NCBI RefSeq assembly: GCF_001672295.1
Contig: NZ_JXMS01000012.1
Location: forward strand, 1 to 64,000
DNA from: Halodesulfovibrio spirochaetisodalis
GTDB lineage: Bacteria; Desulfobacterota; Desulfovibrionia; Desulfovibrionales; Desulfovibrionaceae
Reading direction: 5' to 3'
Length of the DNA: 64,000 nt
A model generated the notes under the pieces. It did not search any database, was not told where the DNA came from, and saw nothing but the letters and a program-made list of their open reading frames with translations. The translations under genes were made by a program, and so were the position numbers. Position 1 is the first letter of the stretch. The number at the start of each line of letters is the position of its first letter. This document shows positions 55,994-63,930 of this stretch, piece by piece.

Positions 55994-58150
55994 TTAGTCT
56001 TCCATAACTAAATATGCTTCCATAATGACTTTCAGCCCGAAGCCGGGGAAGTTCACACGGTATTTGTCTGGTGGCAGATGTTGAATAATCTTGCCGCGTC
56101 CGAAAATTTTGTGTGTGCAGTGTCCAAGTTTTCCACCGCTCACGCTGCTGCCGCTGCTTCCAGATGCTGCACTCGGTTTTGGCTTCGTAGTAGAACCGCT
56201 TTTCTGCGGTGCGCGGTGAGGCGGCGTGCTGGTAGGACGTGCTGTCTGGGTGACGGTGCCTGCGTAGTTCTCGCGCCATTCTTCATAGAGGGAACCCGGA
56301 ATATCCCGCACAAACGGGCTAGGGATAGCAGGCTCGTTGCCGCCAGTGCCGCGTGCATACAAAGAAGACGGCACAAACAGGCCAAGGTATTTACGCGCAC
56401 GGGTGCACGCAACGTACATGAGGCGGCGTTCTTCCTCGAACTCATCTGCTTTCTGTACGGCATGGCGTGAAGGGAAGCGATCTTCAACCAGATCGATGAT
56501 AAGCACAGCGTCCCACTCAAGGCCTTTAGCAGAGTGGATTGTGGATAGCGTAATGAGTTCCGGATTCTCTTCTTCCTGTTTCTGTGTCGGGTCTTCCAGT
56601 GAAAGATCAGACAGGAACATGTCGATATCTGAGTAGCCGGACGCAATCTGCACAAGCTGCTCAAGCCCGTGTTCACGACGCGGGTAATCATCCGGATAGA
56701 TGGTCTTAAGCTTTGGCTTGTAGTGCGCAAGCACCTCTTCAAGCAGCTCTACAGGCTCCAGACGCTGACGGCGCAAGGAGTCGATCAGATCAAGGTCTTC
56801 GCGCAGGTCAGGGTAGCGAACCAGTGCTTTTTGCAACTTGGTCGGGTCTTCAGCCTGTGTTGCTTCATAAATACGGATAGATGTCTTAGGGCCAACGCCC
56901 TTGATATTGGCGGTTAGTCTGTGGAATGCCGGTAAATCAAGCGGGTTCATCAGCAAGCGCACATAGCTCATTACGTCTTTGACGTGCGCAGCATCAGAGT
57001 ATTTTAGTCCGCCGAATTTGCGGAATTTCAAACCAAGCTTATTCAGCTGCATCTCAAGATGGTAGGACTGGTAGCCCGCGCGGAACAGTACAGCAATCTC
57101 GTTGTTCTTGTATTTTTTGCGCAGCTTGCCGATCTTATCCACCACCATTTTTGCCTGTGTCAGGTCAGACAGCGGAAGAAGCACTTCCGGCTTTCTTCCG
57201 TCTTTCTTGTTGGAGAACAGGTTCTTCTGAAACGCCTGCGGTGCTTCGGCAAGAATGGAGTTGGTCAGATCAAGAATAGGCTGAATAGAGCGGTAGTTCT
57301 CTTCCAGCTTAACCATTTTGCAGCCCGGGAACAGTTTTGGGAAATCAAGAATGTTCTGCACGTTTGCGCCACGGAATGCGTAAATAGACTGCGCATCGTC
57401 GCCCACAGCCATAACATTGCCGTGCCCGCCCGCAAGCAGTCGCACAATACGCGCCTGCACAAGGTTGGTATCCTGATACTCATCCACCATGATGTACTTG
57501 AACCGCTGCTGGTAATACTCGCGAACCTCTTTGTTCACAGTAAGAAGCTGCTCCAGCTTAAAGAGCAGGTCATCGTAATCCAGCAAACCGTGCTGCGCCT
57601 TGTACTGCTCGTACTCGGTGCCGATAGTGGCAATGTCGTCACGGTATGCAGCAAGGTGGAATGCTTCACGGCGCAAAATGTCGTGCAGATCCATTTCCTT
57701 GTTACGGCTCTTGGACAACATGCCCATAACGGTCTGGATTTTCGGGAACGACTTGTCACCCTTACCGATTGAAAGCGTGTCCTTGCAGTACTTAAGCGCT
57801 CCGTTTGCATCCGCAGAGTCCATAATGGAGAGCGAGCCTTCGTATTCATCAGGCGGATTCTGGCGCAAAACAGAATACGCAAATGCGTGGAACGTGCCGC
57901 CGGTGATGTTGCCGACAGAATGTCCCAGCAGCTCCGCAGCACGCTGGAGCATCTCCTGCGATGCCTTGCGCGTAAACGTAAGCAGCAAAATTTCGTGTGG
58001 CGAAACGCCTTGTTCGATCATGTTCGCAAGACGGTACACCAGCGTACGGGTTTTACCGGAGCCGGCACCCGCAATAACAAGCATAGGGCCTTCAAGTGTC
58101 GTTGCCGCTTCGTACTGGGCAGGGTTCAATTCATTTTTGTAATCAATCAT
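55994..58150 (-). CDS. uvrD: UvrD/PcrA-type DNA helicase
   Basis: A 718-residue superfamily 1 helicase. Walker A AGAGSGKTRTLVYRLANM is near the N-terminus, then LLTFTRKAS, DEYQDTN, DDAQSIYAFRGA, NYRS, STIHSAKGLEWDAV and ACTRARKYLGLFVPSSLY. The C-terminal LGHCTHKIFGRGKII is the UvrD/PcrA tail that binds RNA polymerase in relatives. It acts in repair and conflict resolution. The ATG at 58150 is chosen by homology; no Shine-Dalgarno is visible. Confidence 0.92.
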   Translation of the reverse strand: MIDYKNELNPAQYEAATTLEGPMLVIAGAGSGKTRTLVYRLANMIEQGVSPHEILLLTFTRKASQEMLQRAAELLGHSVGNITGGTFHAFAYSVLRQNPPDEYEGSLSIMDSADANGALKYCKDTLSIGKGDKSFPKIQTVMGMLSKSRNKEMDLHDILRREAFHLAAYRDDIATIGTEYEQYKAQHGLLDYDDLLFKLEQLLTVNKEVREYYQQRFKYIMVDEYQDTNLVQARIVRLLAGGHGNVMAVGDDAQSIYAFRGANVQNILDFPKLFPGCKMVKLEENYRSIQPILDLTNSILAEAPQAFQKNLFSNKKDGRKPEVLLPLSDLTQAKMVVDKIGKLRKKYKNNEIAVLFRAGYQSYHLEMQLNKLGLKFRKFGGLKYSDAAHVKDVMSYVRLLMNPLDLPAFHRLTANIKGVGPKTSIRIYEATQAEDPTKLQKALVRYPDLREDLDLIDSLRRQRLEPVELLEEVLAHYKPKLKTIYPDDYPRREHGLEQLVQIASGYSDIDMFLSDLSLEDPTQKQEEENPELITLSTIHSAKGLEWDAVLIIDLVEDRFPSRHAVQKADEFEEERRLMYVACTRARKYLGLFVPSSLYARGTGGNEPAIPSPFVRDIPGSLYEEWRENYAGTVTQTARPTSTPPHRAPQKSGSTTKPKPSAASGSSGSSVSGGKLGHCTHKIFGRGKIIQHLPPDKYRVNFPGFGLKVIMEAYLVMED

Positions 58151-58588
58151 GGTGATGTTTTTTTTATGCCTCCGGCGGGCAGAGGGGGAACCCCGTTTTT
58201 TCAAAAAACGAGGTTCCCCCTCTGCACTCCCCCTCCTGAAAAAGGGTAGGACACCGAGAGGCTCTGAAAGTTTGTCGGTTCGTGAATAAGGGAACCGTGT
58301 TGTTTTCCTGCCGTATCTTTTGCGATCGACTGGGACACAGAAAGTGGGTTCTCCCCCAGACTCCCTTCCTAAAAATCTTATTAGGGGTGCTAGCGGGTCT
58401 GGGGATATAAATTTTCGTATCTGAAAGGTAATGGTGCAAAAGCCGCGAGGCTACTCCAAAAACGGGCTGGTATCGCAGTTAAAAGTTTTTGGAGAGTCCA
58501 GAGAACCTTGTTTCAACAAGGTTCTTTGGCCGCCGGAGGCTCGTTGAAGACAAAAGTCTCACCAAAAAACACCGCCGGAGGCATGGGT
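58151..58588. other. Non-coding region rich in hairpins
   Basis: About 440 nt without a gene. It contains the 23-bp hairpin at 58179-58225, a perfect hairpin AGAACCTTGTT/AACAAGGTTCT at 58501-58524, and three copies of GCCTCCGGCGG (one direct, two inverted). Together with 53556-53828 it suggests a family of intergenic repeats. Confidence 0.5.
58179..58225. repeat. Near-perfect 23-bp hairpin
   Basis: The arm at 58179-58201 (GCAGAGGGGGAACC...) pairs with 58203-58225 with one mismatch and a 1-nt loop, so as DNA it is almost a perfect palindrome. It lies in the leader of the helicase gene and is GC-rich at its base and AT-rich at its tip. Confidence 0.75.
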
Positions 58589-59899
58589 TTACCTTTCAAG
58601 ATCAAAGTGTCGTAAAATTTCAGTGCCGACATCCCGCACGCGTTGCGGCTGTGCGTTGTGGCTATCGTAAAAGAAGGTATCCTGTACGGTGTGTGTTCCG
58701 GTTCTGCCGAAAAATCCGAACGGTTCCCTTCTGTTAAATTTCGCTTTGAGATCAAATCCTGCTACGGGCTCGCACACGAGGTTTGGTGCAAACTGCGCCA
58801 TTTTGCCTGTGTAGAGCTTTTGTCCTTTGTGGATTTGTTTGAACACGCGCTGTCCGTTGTAGGTAACGGCCATGAGTTGTTCGGCTATGGACTGTTCTAG
58901 CGCAGGAATGTCTGAATCGGCAATAGTGCCGCGTGCAAACCGGCTGGTAGCGTGGATGTAAATACGCCCCGGGTCAAGCGCAAAAGCTTTGCATCTGGCA
59001 GATATCTGTTGCGGATCAAGCTCGTTGCAGGCTTCGGGCGGCAGCTGTGTTGCTAACAGTCCCATATCGCGGAGCAGCGCGTTTAGATCAACCTCTGTTA
59101 TCAGGCGCGTGAAGCCGTGGTCTGCCAGTGACATAAGTCGCTTTGGCTCCGGCAGTGCATCGTAGGCGTCGAGCACTTCACCTATCAGACTGTCCCATTC
59201 TTCCAGCAGGCTCAGGCATTCGGCATGCCACGGGTGCGCAGGTTCTTCCACGGCATCGAAGAGGAAATGGAAAAGCCTGTCCGTTTCGGTGAGTACAAAA
59301 ATAAACAGATCCCATGCACCGTCTTTCCAGAGCAGGGAGAAGGCGCGCTTTCGTGCTGCCAGTGTTTTGCGTAGCTGGTCGAGCAGAAACGCAGGATCGC
59401 TGGCTCCGGTGGTGGTGTCTGCTTCGAGCAGAAAATCTGCGCCGAGCATATTGAGCAGAAATTTAGGGTAGACCGCTTGGGACAGCTCTTCCGCAACAAA
59501 GCCGGAAATCAGCATGCCGTTGATGGCTCGTGCAGGATAAGTGTTCGGTAAGTTAATGCTTCTTGTCCGATAACCTGCCTCACCGAGTCTGTCGAAGATA
59601 GTAGGGTGCTGCGGCTGCTCAAAGTTACACAGCCCCATTGTATAGTCGCGGCTGTGAATACGGGTAAACCCGTACACGCCGTGTTCACCGGGATCTGCTG
59701 CTGTGTAAAAGCTTGTCCAGTTAACAGGGGACAGTTCCGGCAGTTCTGCCTGCATTTCAGTTGCTGAAGGTGTAAGCCGTGCAAGGGACGGAAAACGTCC
59801 TGTTGCAGCCAGTTTTCGGGCAAGCGACAGCGGCAGCCCGTCCAGTCCGAGCACAACGAGTTTTCCGTTGCTGTTGGTGTTTTCTACTATCAATGACAT
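58589..59899 (-). CDS. Type I phosphodiesterase/nucleotide pyrophosphatase-family protein
   Basis: A 436-residue alkaline-phosphatase-superfamily protein. The metal site begins VVLGLDGLPLSLAR, the nucleophile threonine lies in SPVNWTSFYTAADPGEHG, and LTETDRLFHF and SLADHGFTR give further metal ligands. No signal peptide is seen, so it may be cytoplasmic. The substrate is unknown. A GTG two codons upstream of the chosen ATG is also possible. Confidence 0.82.
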   Translation of the reverse strand: MSLIVENTNSNGKLVVLGLDGLPLSLARKLAATGRFPSLARLTPSATEMQAELPELSPVNWTSFYTAADPGEHGVYGFTRIHSRDYTMGLCNFEQPQHPTIFDRLGEAGYRTRSINLPNTYPARAINGMLISGFVAEELSQAVYPKFLLNMLGADFLLEADTTTGASDPAFLLDQLRKTLAARKRAFSLLWKDGAWDLFIFVLTETDRLFHFLFDAVEEPAHPWHAECLSLLEEWDSLIGEVLDAYDALPEPKRLMSLADHGFTRLITEVDLNALLRDMGLLATQLPPEACNELDPQQISARCKAFALDPGRIYIHATSRFARGTIADSDIPALEQSIAEQLMAVTYNGQRVFKQIHKGQKLYTGKMAQFAPNLVCEPVAGFDLKAKFNRREPFGFFGRTGTHTVQDTFFYDSHNAQPQRVRDVGTEILRHFDLER

Positions 59900-60271
59900 G
59901 ACCACGTGTTTACCAGATGGGCATGTGCAGGGCTAGAGGGGAAACGGGAAAAGCACAGATTGCTGACAACCCCGCGCATTGCGGCGTCTTTTCGAAAACA
60001 TCAGGTGCTCACATATGGTTTTATATACGTCGCGCTGAATTTTTCTCATTCCGTGTACTGCACAGAGTTAGCTTAATCTGGCAGGTAGGGCTTTTGTGGA
60101 TAGGTTATGGGTAGTTGTATAACCGTCAGGAGCATTATAAAAAGGACGGAACCAAGTGCCTGCGGGGGATGCTGACCTGTTTGGTGCCCACGTAGCAGTA
60201 GCAAGAAGGTTGACAGAACCTGTACGGAATGGCTTGTATTGCGCACGTATTTTACAAAGCAGGAGTTATTG
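59900..60271. other. Non-coding region upstream of a small conserved gene
   Basis: About 370 nt between divergent genes. I see several weak pairings (for example AACCAAG...TTTGGTG) but no riboswitch family I can name. AGGAG lies just before the next ATG. Confidence 0.35.
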
Positions 60272-60637
60272 ATGGCTACGTTTGATTGCGAAGTGTTAGG
60301 TTACGTACGGTACAATCCGGAACTCAGCTACTCAGAGCTTATCGAGTGCGAAGACGACGTAAAAGAAAAGCTTACCGACTCGCTACGCGAGCAGGGCGCA
60401 GAGCACGTGGACTTTTTCGCGCTGGACGACGGATTGCGGATTCAGTTTGTCCTCAACGAGTACGACGAAGGACAATTGCATACGCTCTGTGATGCTGTTC
60501 TGCCATGTTTACCGGAAAAGACCGTAACACGCTTGTATGCCATCCAGAAAAACTTAGAGACTTCTACCCTGTTTCAGTTCGAAAACGGTGCATGGAAAGA
60601 GGCCGGAATAGAAATATCATCCGCTTTCTGTCTATAG
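60272..60637 (+). CDS. Conserved hypothetical small protein
   Basis: A 121-residue acidic protein without signal peptide or membrane segment (start MATFDCEVLGYVRYNPELSY). I do not recognise the family. AGGAGTTATTG before the ATG at 60272 and coding-like codon use support it as a gene. It lies just upstream of tRNA-Leu on the same strand. Confidence 0.7.
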   Translation: MATFDCEVLGYVRYNPELSYSELIECEDDVKEKLTDSLREQGAEHVDFFALDDGLRIQFVLNEYDEGQLHTLCDAVLPCLPEKTVTRLYAIQKNLETSTLFQFENGAWKEAGIEISSAFCL

Positions 60638-60670
60638 TTGGAGAAAAAGCAAAAAAAATGCATAATGTGG

Positions 60671-60698
60671 TTGACGACATCCCGCCTAGCGGTATAGA
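60671..60698 (+). promoter_or_regulatory. Promoter of tRNA-Leu
   Basis: TTGACG (60671-60676), a 16-nt spacer and TATAGA (60693-60698) lie 18 nt before the tRNA 5' end. Confidence 0.65.
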
Positions 60699-60716
60699 AG
60701 TCTTCACCTTTTCTGT

Positions 60717-60803
60717 GCCCGGGTGGTGGAATTGGTAGACACAAGAGACTTAAAATCTCTCGTCCTCACGGACGTGCCGGTTCAAGTCCGGCCCCGGGTA
60801 CCA
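60717..60803 (+). tRNA. tRNA-Leu (anticodon TAA)
   Basis: An 87-nt class II tRNA: acceptor GCCCGGG with the matching 3' strand, anticodon loop CTTAAAA giving TAA, a long variable arm CGTCCTCACGGACG, T-loop TTCAAGT and an encoded CCA. tRNA-Leu genes are classic integration sites for P4-like satellites, and an accessory-looking region begins just downstream. Confidence 0.97.
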
Positions 60804-60809
60804 GAGATA

Positions 60810-60855
60810 AAAAAGCCTTCACGGTGATTCTAACGAATCGTTGTGAAGGCTTTTT
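60810..60855. terminator. Bidirectional terminator between tRNA-Leu and the NTPase gene
   Basis: A 13-bp outer stem, AAAAAGCCTTCAC against its complement, with an inner GATTC/GAATC pair, followed by seven T on the plus strand. Confidence 0.92.
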
Positions 60856-60880
60856 TTGTTTTTGGTTAGTTGTTAGACTA

Positions 60881-62806
60881 TTAGGTTGATGATCCTTCTT
60901 GTTTGGGGTGCTGTTGGGTAGCGTTTAATGCTTCCTTGAAGTGCTTTAAGGTTGGATGCAAGTACTGTTTTAAGTAACGTTCAATAATAACACCAGATAT
61001 TTTAGAATTGCGTTGGGTAACTTTTGTTTCTAGGTTTTCTATAATTTTTTCAAACCAAGCTAGTTCGTCACTTAATGCAATAGCGTGTACTGAGAGTTTA
61101 TATCGCTCTTCCAATCCTCTTGAAACCCAATACCCTGACTTGTGAACGTTATCGATAAAGGACTCTGTGACTTCTTCAACGGGAAGGAGATGAAGGATTG
61201 GTGTTTCTCGGTATAGAGAGCTGTTGGCAAAAAAATCGTAAAAACTTTTTCCTGCCCCTTTTATCAACGGAATTATTTTATCTAAAGTCTGCTCATAAGT
61301 TTCTTCACGAAGAAATTTTTCTTTTTCTAAGAGATGGTTTTTGATTTTTAGAAAGTCTGAGGCATCTCCATCGTGAAATATTTTATTTTGCCATGCATCA
61401 TCAAACCCATCTGTAACACTTGAATCACGAAATGGAACGTACTTAGCATTGGCTGTAGCAACGTCAATTGCTTTAATTGAAATTTCTGTTAATTCTTCAA
61501 CGTTAGGTACATTCAACCCTTTTTTGCTGTACGAGATAAGCATAGCAGCGACATGAAGGATTTCTCCGCCACGTAACAATTCATCGTTTTTTAACTGATT
61601 TTCAACAGTGCTACAAAGTTGATCAAACTCATTGTCAGATAACTTGGTATAGTTCCAAAGTTGCACCCACGCCGGAGAGTGTTCCTCTTGAAATATTGGT
61701 GAGTTTTTTAATTGAGTGGAGATGGAGTCAATATTAATAATACTATTGAAAAGAAGGTCTACCCACTCTTCTTTCGAAAGTAAGTAAGAGTTAAAAGTGA
61801 AATGCGTATATTTTTTTCGAAGGTTTTTATATATGTTTTTGGGGAGTTCTTTGGGGTTGCTAGAATCTTCGGCTAGCATTTCTATTACTGCAAAATGTTC
61901 AAGATCATTCTCGTGCTGTTTAATTTCGTCTTTTGTAACGTCGCCAGATTTAATTTCAAATGAAAGTGCAAAGAAGTGGTGGGCAAAGTGTAGAAGTAAT
62001 TCTTCATGTTCAGAGATTTCTGAAGGCAGTTTTTCGTAAAGGCGATCAAAGTCTTGAGTCGCTTGACGCAGGTGACGCAAGTTCATGTGTTTAGCAACAT
62101 GAAATGTTTTGAGTAACTCATTTTTATGTTGTTGAAAAAATGAGCAGAGACATTCTGAGCGAACTTCTCTTATGAACCCTTCATATGCAATGTCTGCTTC
62201 TGGTTTTATTGAAAATGTTTTTCCAATAACCTTCTCTTTTATTTTATTATAGTCTTTTTTTGTAGCTTCAAAGCGCTCTTCGTTCGCAAGAATAATGACT
62301 TTGTGTTCTCCATGTTCAACGAAGGCGTTTATATACCCAAGGACTGTCTCTATAGGGATGGCGCAGCGTTCTAAGTCATCAAAAATTAGAATTCTACTTT
62401 CTGTGTCTTGCAAGTATTCAGGTAATGATAAGTCAGGGAGCTGTGGTGAAGCCGTGCCATCAGCGTTACCATCGTCATCTAAATCGACTTTAAATGCTCC
62501 TCTTAAAAAGCCTTTTGCAAATTTGCCTGCTAAAAGAACTCCCTTTGAGCTTAAAACGGGATGAAGTTGCTTAAAGAATTCTATTTGGATTTGATTACAA
62601 TCTGTCATTCCATAGAGGCTGACATATATAAATTTTTTTTCTGACTGTTCTAACTGTTTAATTTGTTTTTTTATAAAATGTGTCTTGCCAGCCCCCCATT
62701 TCCCAGTGAGTAAAATGGCATAGTCTGGAGACTGCGGTAAAGAACAGTAGTACTCGAGAAATTCTTCAATATGCTTGTTTGGCGATGGCCGTTGAGCTTG
62801 AGTCAT
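60881..62806 (-). CDS. KAP-type P-loop NTPase
   Basis: A 641-residue protein. Walker A GKWGAGKT is at residues 35-42, and Walker B with the KAP-style acidic run ILIFDDLERC is at about 140-150. NEERFEATKKDY follows, and then a long helical C-terminal region of unknown fold. Many KAP NTPases carry membrane helices between Walker A and B; I see none here, so it is probably cytosolic. KAP proteins include phage-exclusion factors such as PifA, so a defence role is plausible but not shown. It is visibly richer in AT than its chromosomal neighbours. AGGAG lies 5-6 nt before the ATG. Confidence 0.85.
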   Translation of the reverse strand: MTQAQRPSPNKHIEEFLEYYCSLPQSPDYAILLTGKWGAGKTHFIKKQIKQLEQSEKKFIYVSLYGMTDCNQIQIEFFKQLHPVLSSKGVLLAGKFAKGFLRGAFKVDLDDDGNADGTASPQLPDLSLPEYLQDTESRILIFDDLERCAIPIETVLGYINAFVEHGEHKVIILANEERFEATKKDYNKIKEKVIGKTFSIKPEADIAYEGFIREVRSECLCSFFQQHKNELLKTFHVAKHMNLRHLRQATQDFDRLYEKLPSEISEHEELLLHFAHHFFALSFEIKSGDVTKDEIKQHENDLEHFAVIEMLAEDSSNPKELPKNIYKNLRKKYTHFTFNSYLLSKEEWVDLLFNSIINIDSISTQLKNSPIFQEEHSPAWVQLWNYTKLSDNEFDQLCSTVENQLKNDELLRGGEILHVAAMLISYSKKGLNVPNVEELTEISIKAIDVATANAKYVPFRDSSVTDGFDDAWQNKIFHDGDASDFLKIKNHLLEKEKFLREETYEQTLDKIIPLIKGAGKSFYDFFANSSLYRETPILHLLPVEEVTESFIDNVHKSGYWVSRGLEERYKLSVHAIALSDELAWFEKIIENLETKVTQRNSKISGVIIERYLKQYLHPTLKHFKEALNATQQHPKQEGSST

Positions 62807-62903
62807 ATTCACTCCTGTAACTATTTGTCGCTATAGATAATCTTGTATATGGATGGGCGTTGTAAATGTCTAGTGGGGTAGGTTGTTGCAAAGACAAACA
62901 AAA

Positions 62904-62930
62904 AAGCCCCCTACCAACCGTAGGGGGCTT
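62904..62930 (-). terminator. Terminator after the small immunity-region genes
   Basis: An 11-bp stem, AAGCCCCCTAC/GTAGGGGGCTT, with a 5-nt loop, followed on the minus strand by a T-run. It separates the two small genes from the NTPase gene. Confidence 0.9.
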
Positions 62931-62963
62931 CTTCATTTCATCTAATTCCATTCCAACATCTTT

Positions 62964-63161
62964 CTACTTCCTCACCAACCCTTCTGCGTCGTCGAAGTGA
63001 GCGGCGGCAGCGTAGACGAACTTTTCCATGCTTTTCAGGATGAAAACAAGCTCTGGATATCGTTCGCTGCAGTCCTCGTGCATGTATTTGAGAGAACGGG
63101 CGATTTCGTAGAGATTCATTACATGATCTGTCTGATCTGAATGTTCGATCTGTTGATTCAT
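62964..63161 (-). CDS. Small protein of unknown function (65 residues)
   Basis: A 65-residue protein (MNQQIEHSDQTDHVMNLYEI...) predicted to be mainly helical. It has no family I recognise. GGAGGG lies 7 nt before the ATG, a strong ribosome binding site, and the ATG overlaps the stop of the 33-residue ORF as ATGA. By position it is the second gene under the C4-like RNA region, where P1 and P4 carry antirepressor, cell-division inhibitor or kil genes. Confidence 0.75.
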   Translation of the reverse strand: MNQQIEHSDQTDHVMNLYEIARSLKYMHEDCSERYPELVFILKSMEKFVYAAAAHFDDAEGLVRK

Positions 63162-63259
63162 GCTGCTACCCTCCGATTGATCGTATTTGTTTTGCGATCA
63201 ACAAGTAGAGTAACGGTTCTTGGTGGGATTCCGGCGGGAAAAGTGACTGATAGTGTCAT
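63158..63259 (-). CDS. 33-residue leader ORF under antisense control
   Basis: A short ORF starting MTLSVTFPAGIPPRTVTLLV and ending RRVAA. AAAGGAG is placed 7 nt before the ATG, and the stop overlaps the next start as ATGA, so translation of the two is coupled. Part of its ribosome binding site is complementary to the RNA unit at 63312-63399. The sequence has no family I know. It may act mainly as a translated leader controlling the 65-residue gene. Confidence 0.7.
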   Translation of the reverse strand: MTLSVTFPAGIPPRTVTLLVDRKTNTINRRVAA

Positions 63260-63268
63260 GTAGCAACT

Positions 63269-63286
63269 CCTTTGGTACTTTGAGAG
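63269..63286 (-). promoter_or_regulatory. Downstream target site of the C4-like RNA, over the Shine-Dalgarno
   Basis: On the plus strand CCTTTGG (63269-63275) and TTTGAGAG (63279-63286) are identical to the loop and the 3' segment of the antisense RNA encoded at 63312-63399. The mRNA can therefore pair with that RNA over 7 and 8 bases with a short internal loop. The first block covers AAAGG of the Shine-Dalgarno. Confidence 0.65.
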
Positions 63287-63311
63287 TTCTAGAAGTTGAC
63301 CTTAGCTAAAT

Positions 63312-63399
63312 AAAAAAGGTCAGGAGCTCTCAAACCGTCCAAAGGTACGGCGGAAGGTTTTTCCCTTTCGGGTGTTGTATGACCTTCGCACTCCCGACC
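63312..63399 (-). ncRNA. C4/CI-type antisense RNA candidate, unit 1
   Basis: A three-way-junction RNA of about 82 nt plus a T-run. The closing stem is GGTCGGGAG/CTCCTGACC, which includes a G-U pair only if read on the minus strand. A 4-bp hairpin has loop ACCTTTGG. A long arm has GAAGGT/ACCTTC and inner CCC/GGG. The closing stem plus six T also forms an intrinsic terminator. The architecture and flanking target sites match phage P1 c4 and satellite P4 CI RNAs. Confidence 0.7.
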
Positions 63400-63438
63400 A
63401 AAATATTTGGTATATGCAAGTAATGATATTTCCGTTCA

Positions 63439-63472
63439 CAAGATGCACTAATCCTAGGGATCGTGCATCTTG
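63439..63472. repeat. 10-bp hairpin between promoter and unit 1
   Basis: CAAGATGCAC/GTGCATCTTG with a 14-nt loop containing the palindrome CCTAGG. It lies in the transcribed leader between the upstream target site and the RNA unit. Confidence 0.55.
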
Positions 63473-63515
63473 CTCATAGAACGCAAAAAGCCACTTTTAC
63501 GGGAGCGGTTAACCG

Positions 63516-63538
63516 CCTTTGGTAAGGTGTTTGAGAGC
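63516..63538 (-). promoter_or_regulatory. Upstream target site of the C4-like RNA
   Basis: On the plus strand CCTTTGG (63516-63522) and GTTTGAGAGC (63529-63538) are identical to segments of RNA unit 1, so the minus-strand transcript from the promoter at 63549-63578 begins with sequence complementary to that RNA. Confidence 0.65.
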
Positions 63539-63548
63539 ACCTATGCAG

Positions 63549-63578
63549 AGATTAGTCTCTTTTAGGAGCAGGTGTCAA
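63549..63578 (-). promoter_or_regulatory. Sigma-70 promoter driving RNA unit 1 and the small ORFs
   Basis: On the minus strand TTGACA (63573-63578), an 18-nt spacer and TAATCT (63549-63554). The spacer shares CC...CT...TAAAAGA with the promoter at 63931-63960, possibly a shared operator. Confidence 0.65.
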
Positions 63579-63628
63579 TCTTGGACAGAGCGCCGGTGTG
63601 CTATCTGCATGGCTTCATAGAGAATAGG

Positions 63629-63716
63629 AAAAGGATCGGGAGTTCTCAAACCGCCACTCAGCGCGGCGGAAGGATTTCCCCATTCGGGTTTTGTATAGCC
63701 TACGCACTCCCGATCC
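63629..63716 (-). ncRNA. C4/CI-type antisense RNA candidate, unit 2
   Basis: The same fold as unit 1. The closing stem is an 11-bp perfect GGATCGGGAGT/ACTCCCGATCC, with two base changes that keep pairing relative to units 1 and 3. A 5-bp hairpin CCGCC/GGCGG has a different loop (about GCGCTGAGT). The junction TTTGAGA and the ATACAAAACCC arm are conserved. Four T follow on the minus strand. No matching target is seen in the window. Confidence 0.65.
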
Positions 63717-63740
63717 AAATATTGGTGATATGAAAGGAGT

Positions 63741-63829
63741 AAAAAGGTCAGGAGCTCTCAAACCGCTACACAGGAAACGGCAAAAGGCTTTTCCCTTGTG
63801 GGTGTTGTATCACCTTCATACTCCCGACC
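63741..63829 (-). ncRNA. C4/CI-type antisense RNA candidate, unit 3
   Basis: The same fold, with closing stem GGTCGGGAG/CTCCTGACC, conserved TTTGAGAG and GATACAACACCC segments, and a short CCG/CGG hairpin with its own loop sequence. Five T follow on the minus strand. It lies 29 nt from unit 2 without a promoter between them. No target is seen in the window. Confidence 0.65.
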
Positions 63830-63930
63830 TAAATATATAGCTCATTCTAGGGACGGTGCTTGTTAAGCCTACCTCACCAAGAACGCTGATTACGGAAACG
63901 AATGCCGTAGGTAAAGATTACAGCAGGTTA

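Noticed and set aside
57059-57772. Open frame of 237 codons opposite the helicase gene
   Set aside because: Complement of conserved helicase motifs; low-complexity hydrophobic translation, no start signal.
63312-63829. CRISPR-like array
   Set aside because: The repeated units are ~85 nt, diverged, irregularly spaced and individually structured with terminator ends; no short identical repeats with unique spacers and no cas genes.
63312-63829. Retron msr/msd or integron attC sites
   Set aside because: No reverse transcriptase or integrase is in the window; the fold is a three-way junction ending in a terminator and lacks attC core sites.
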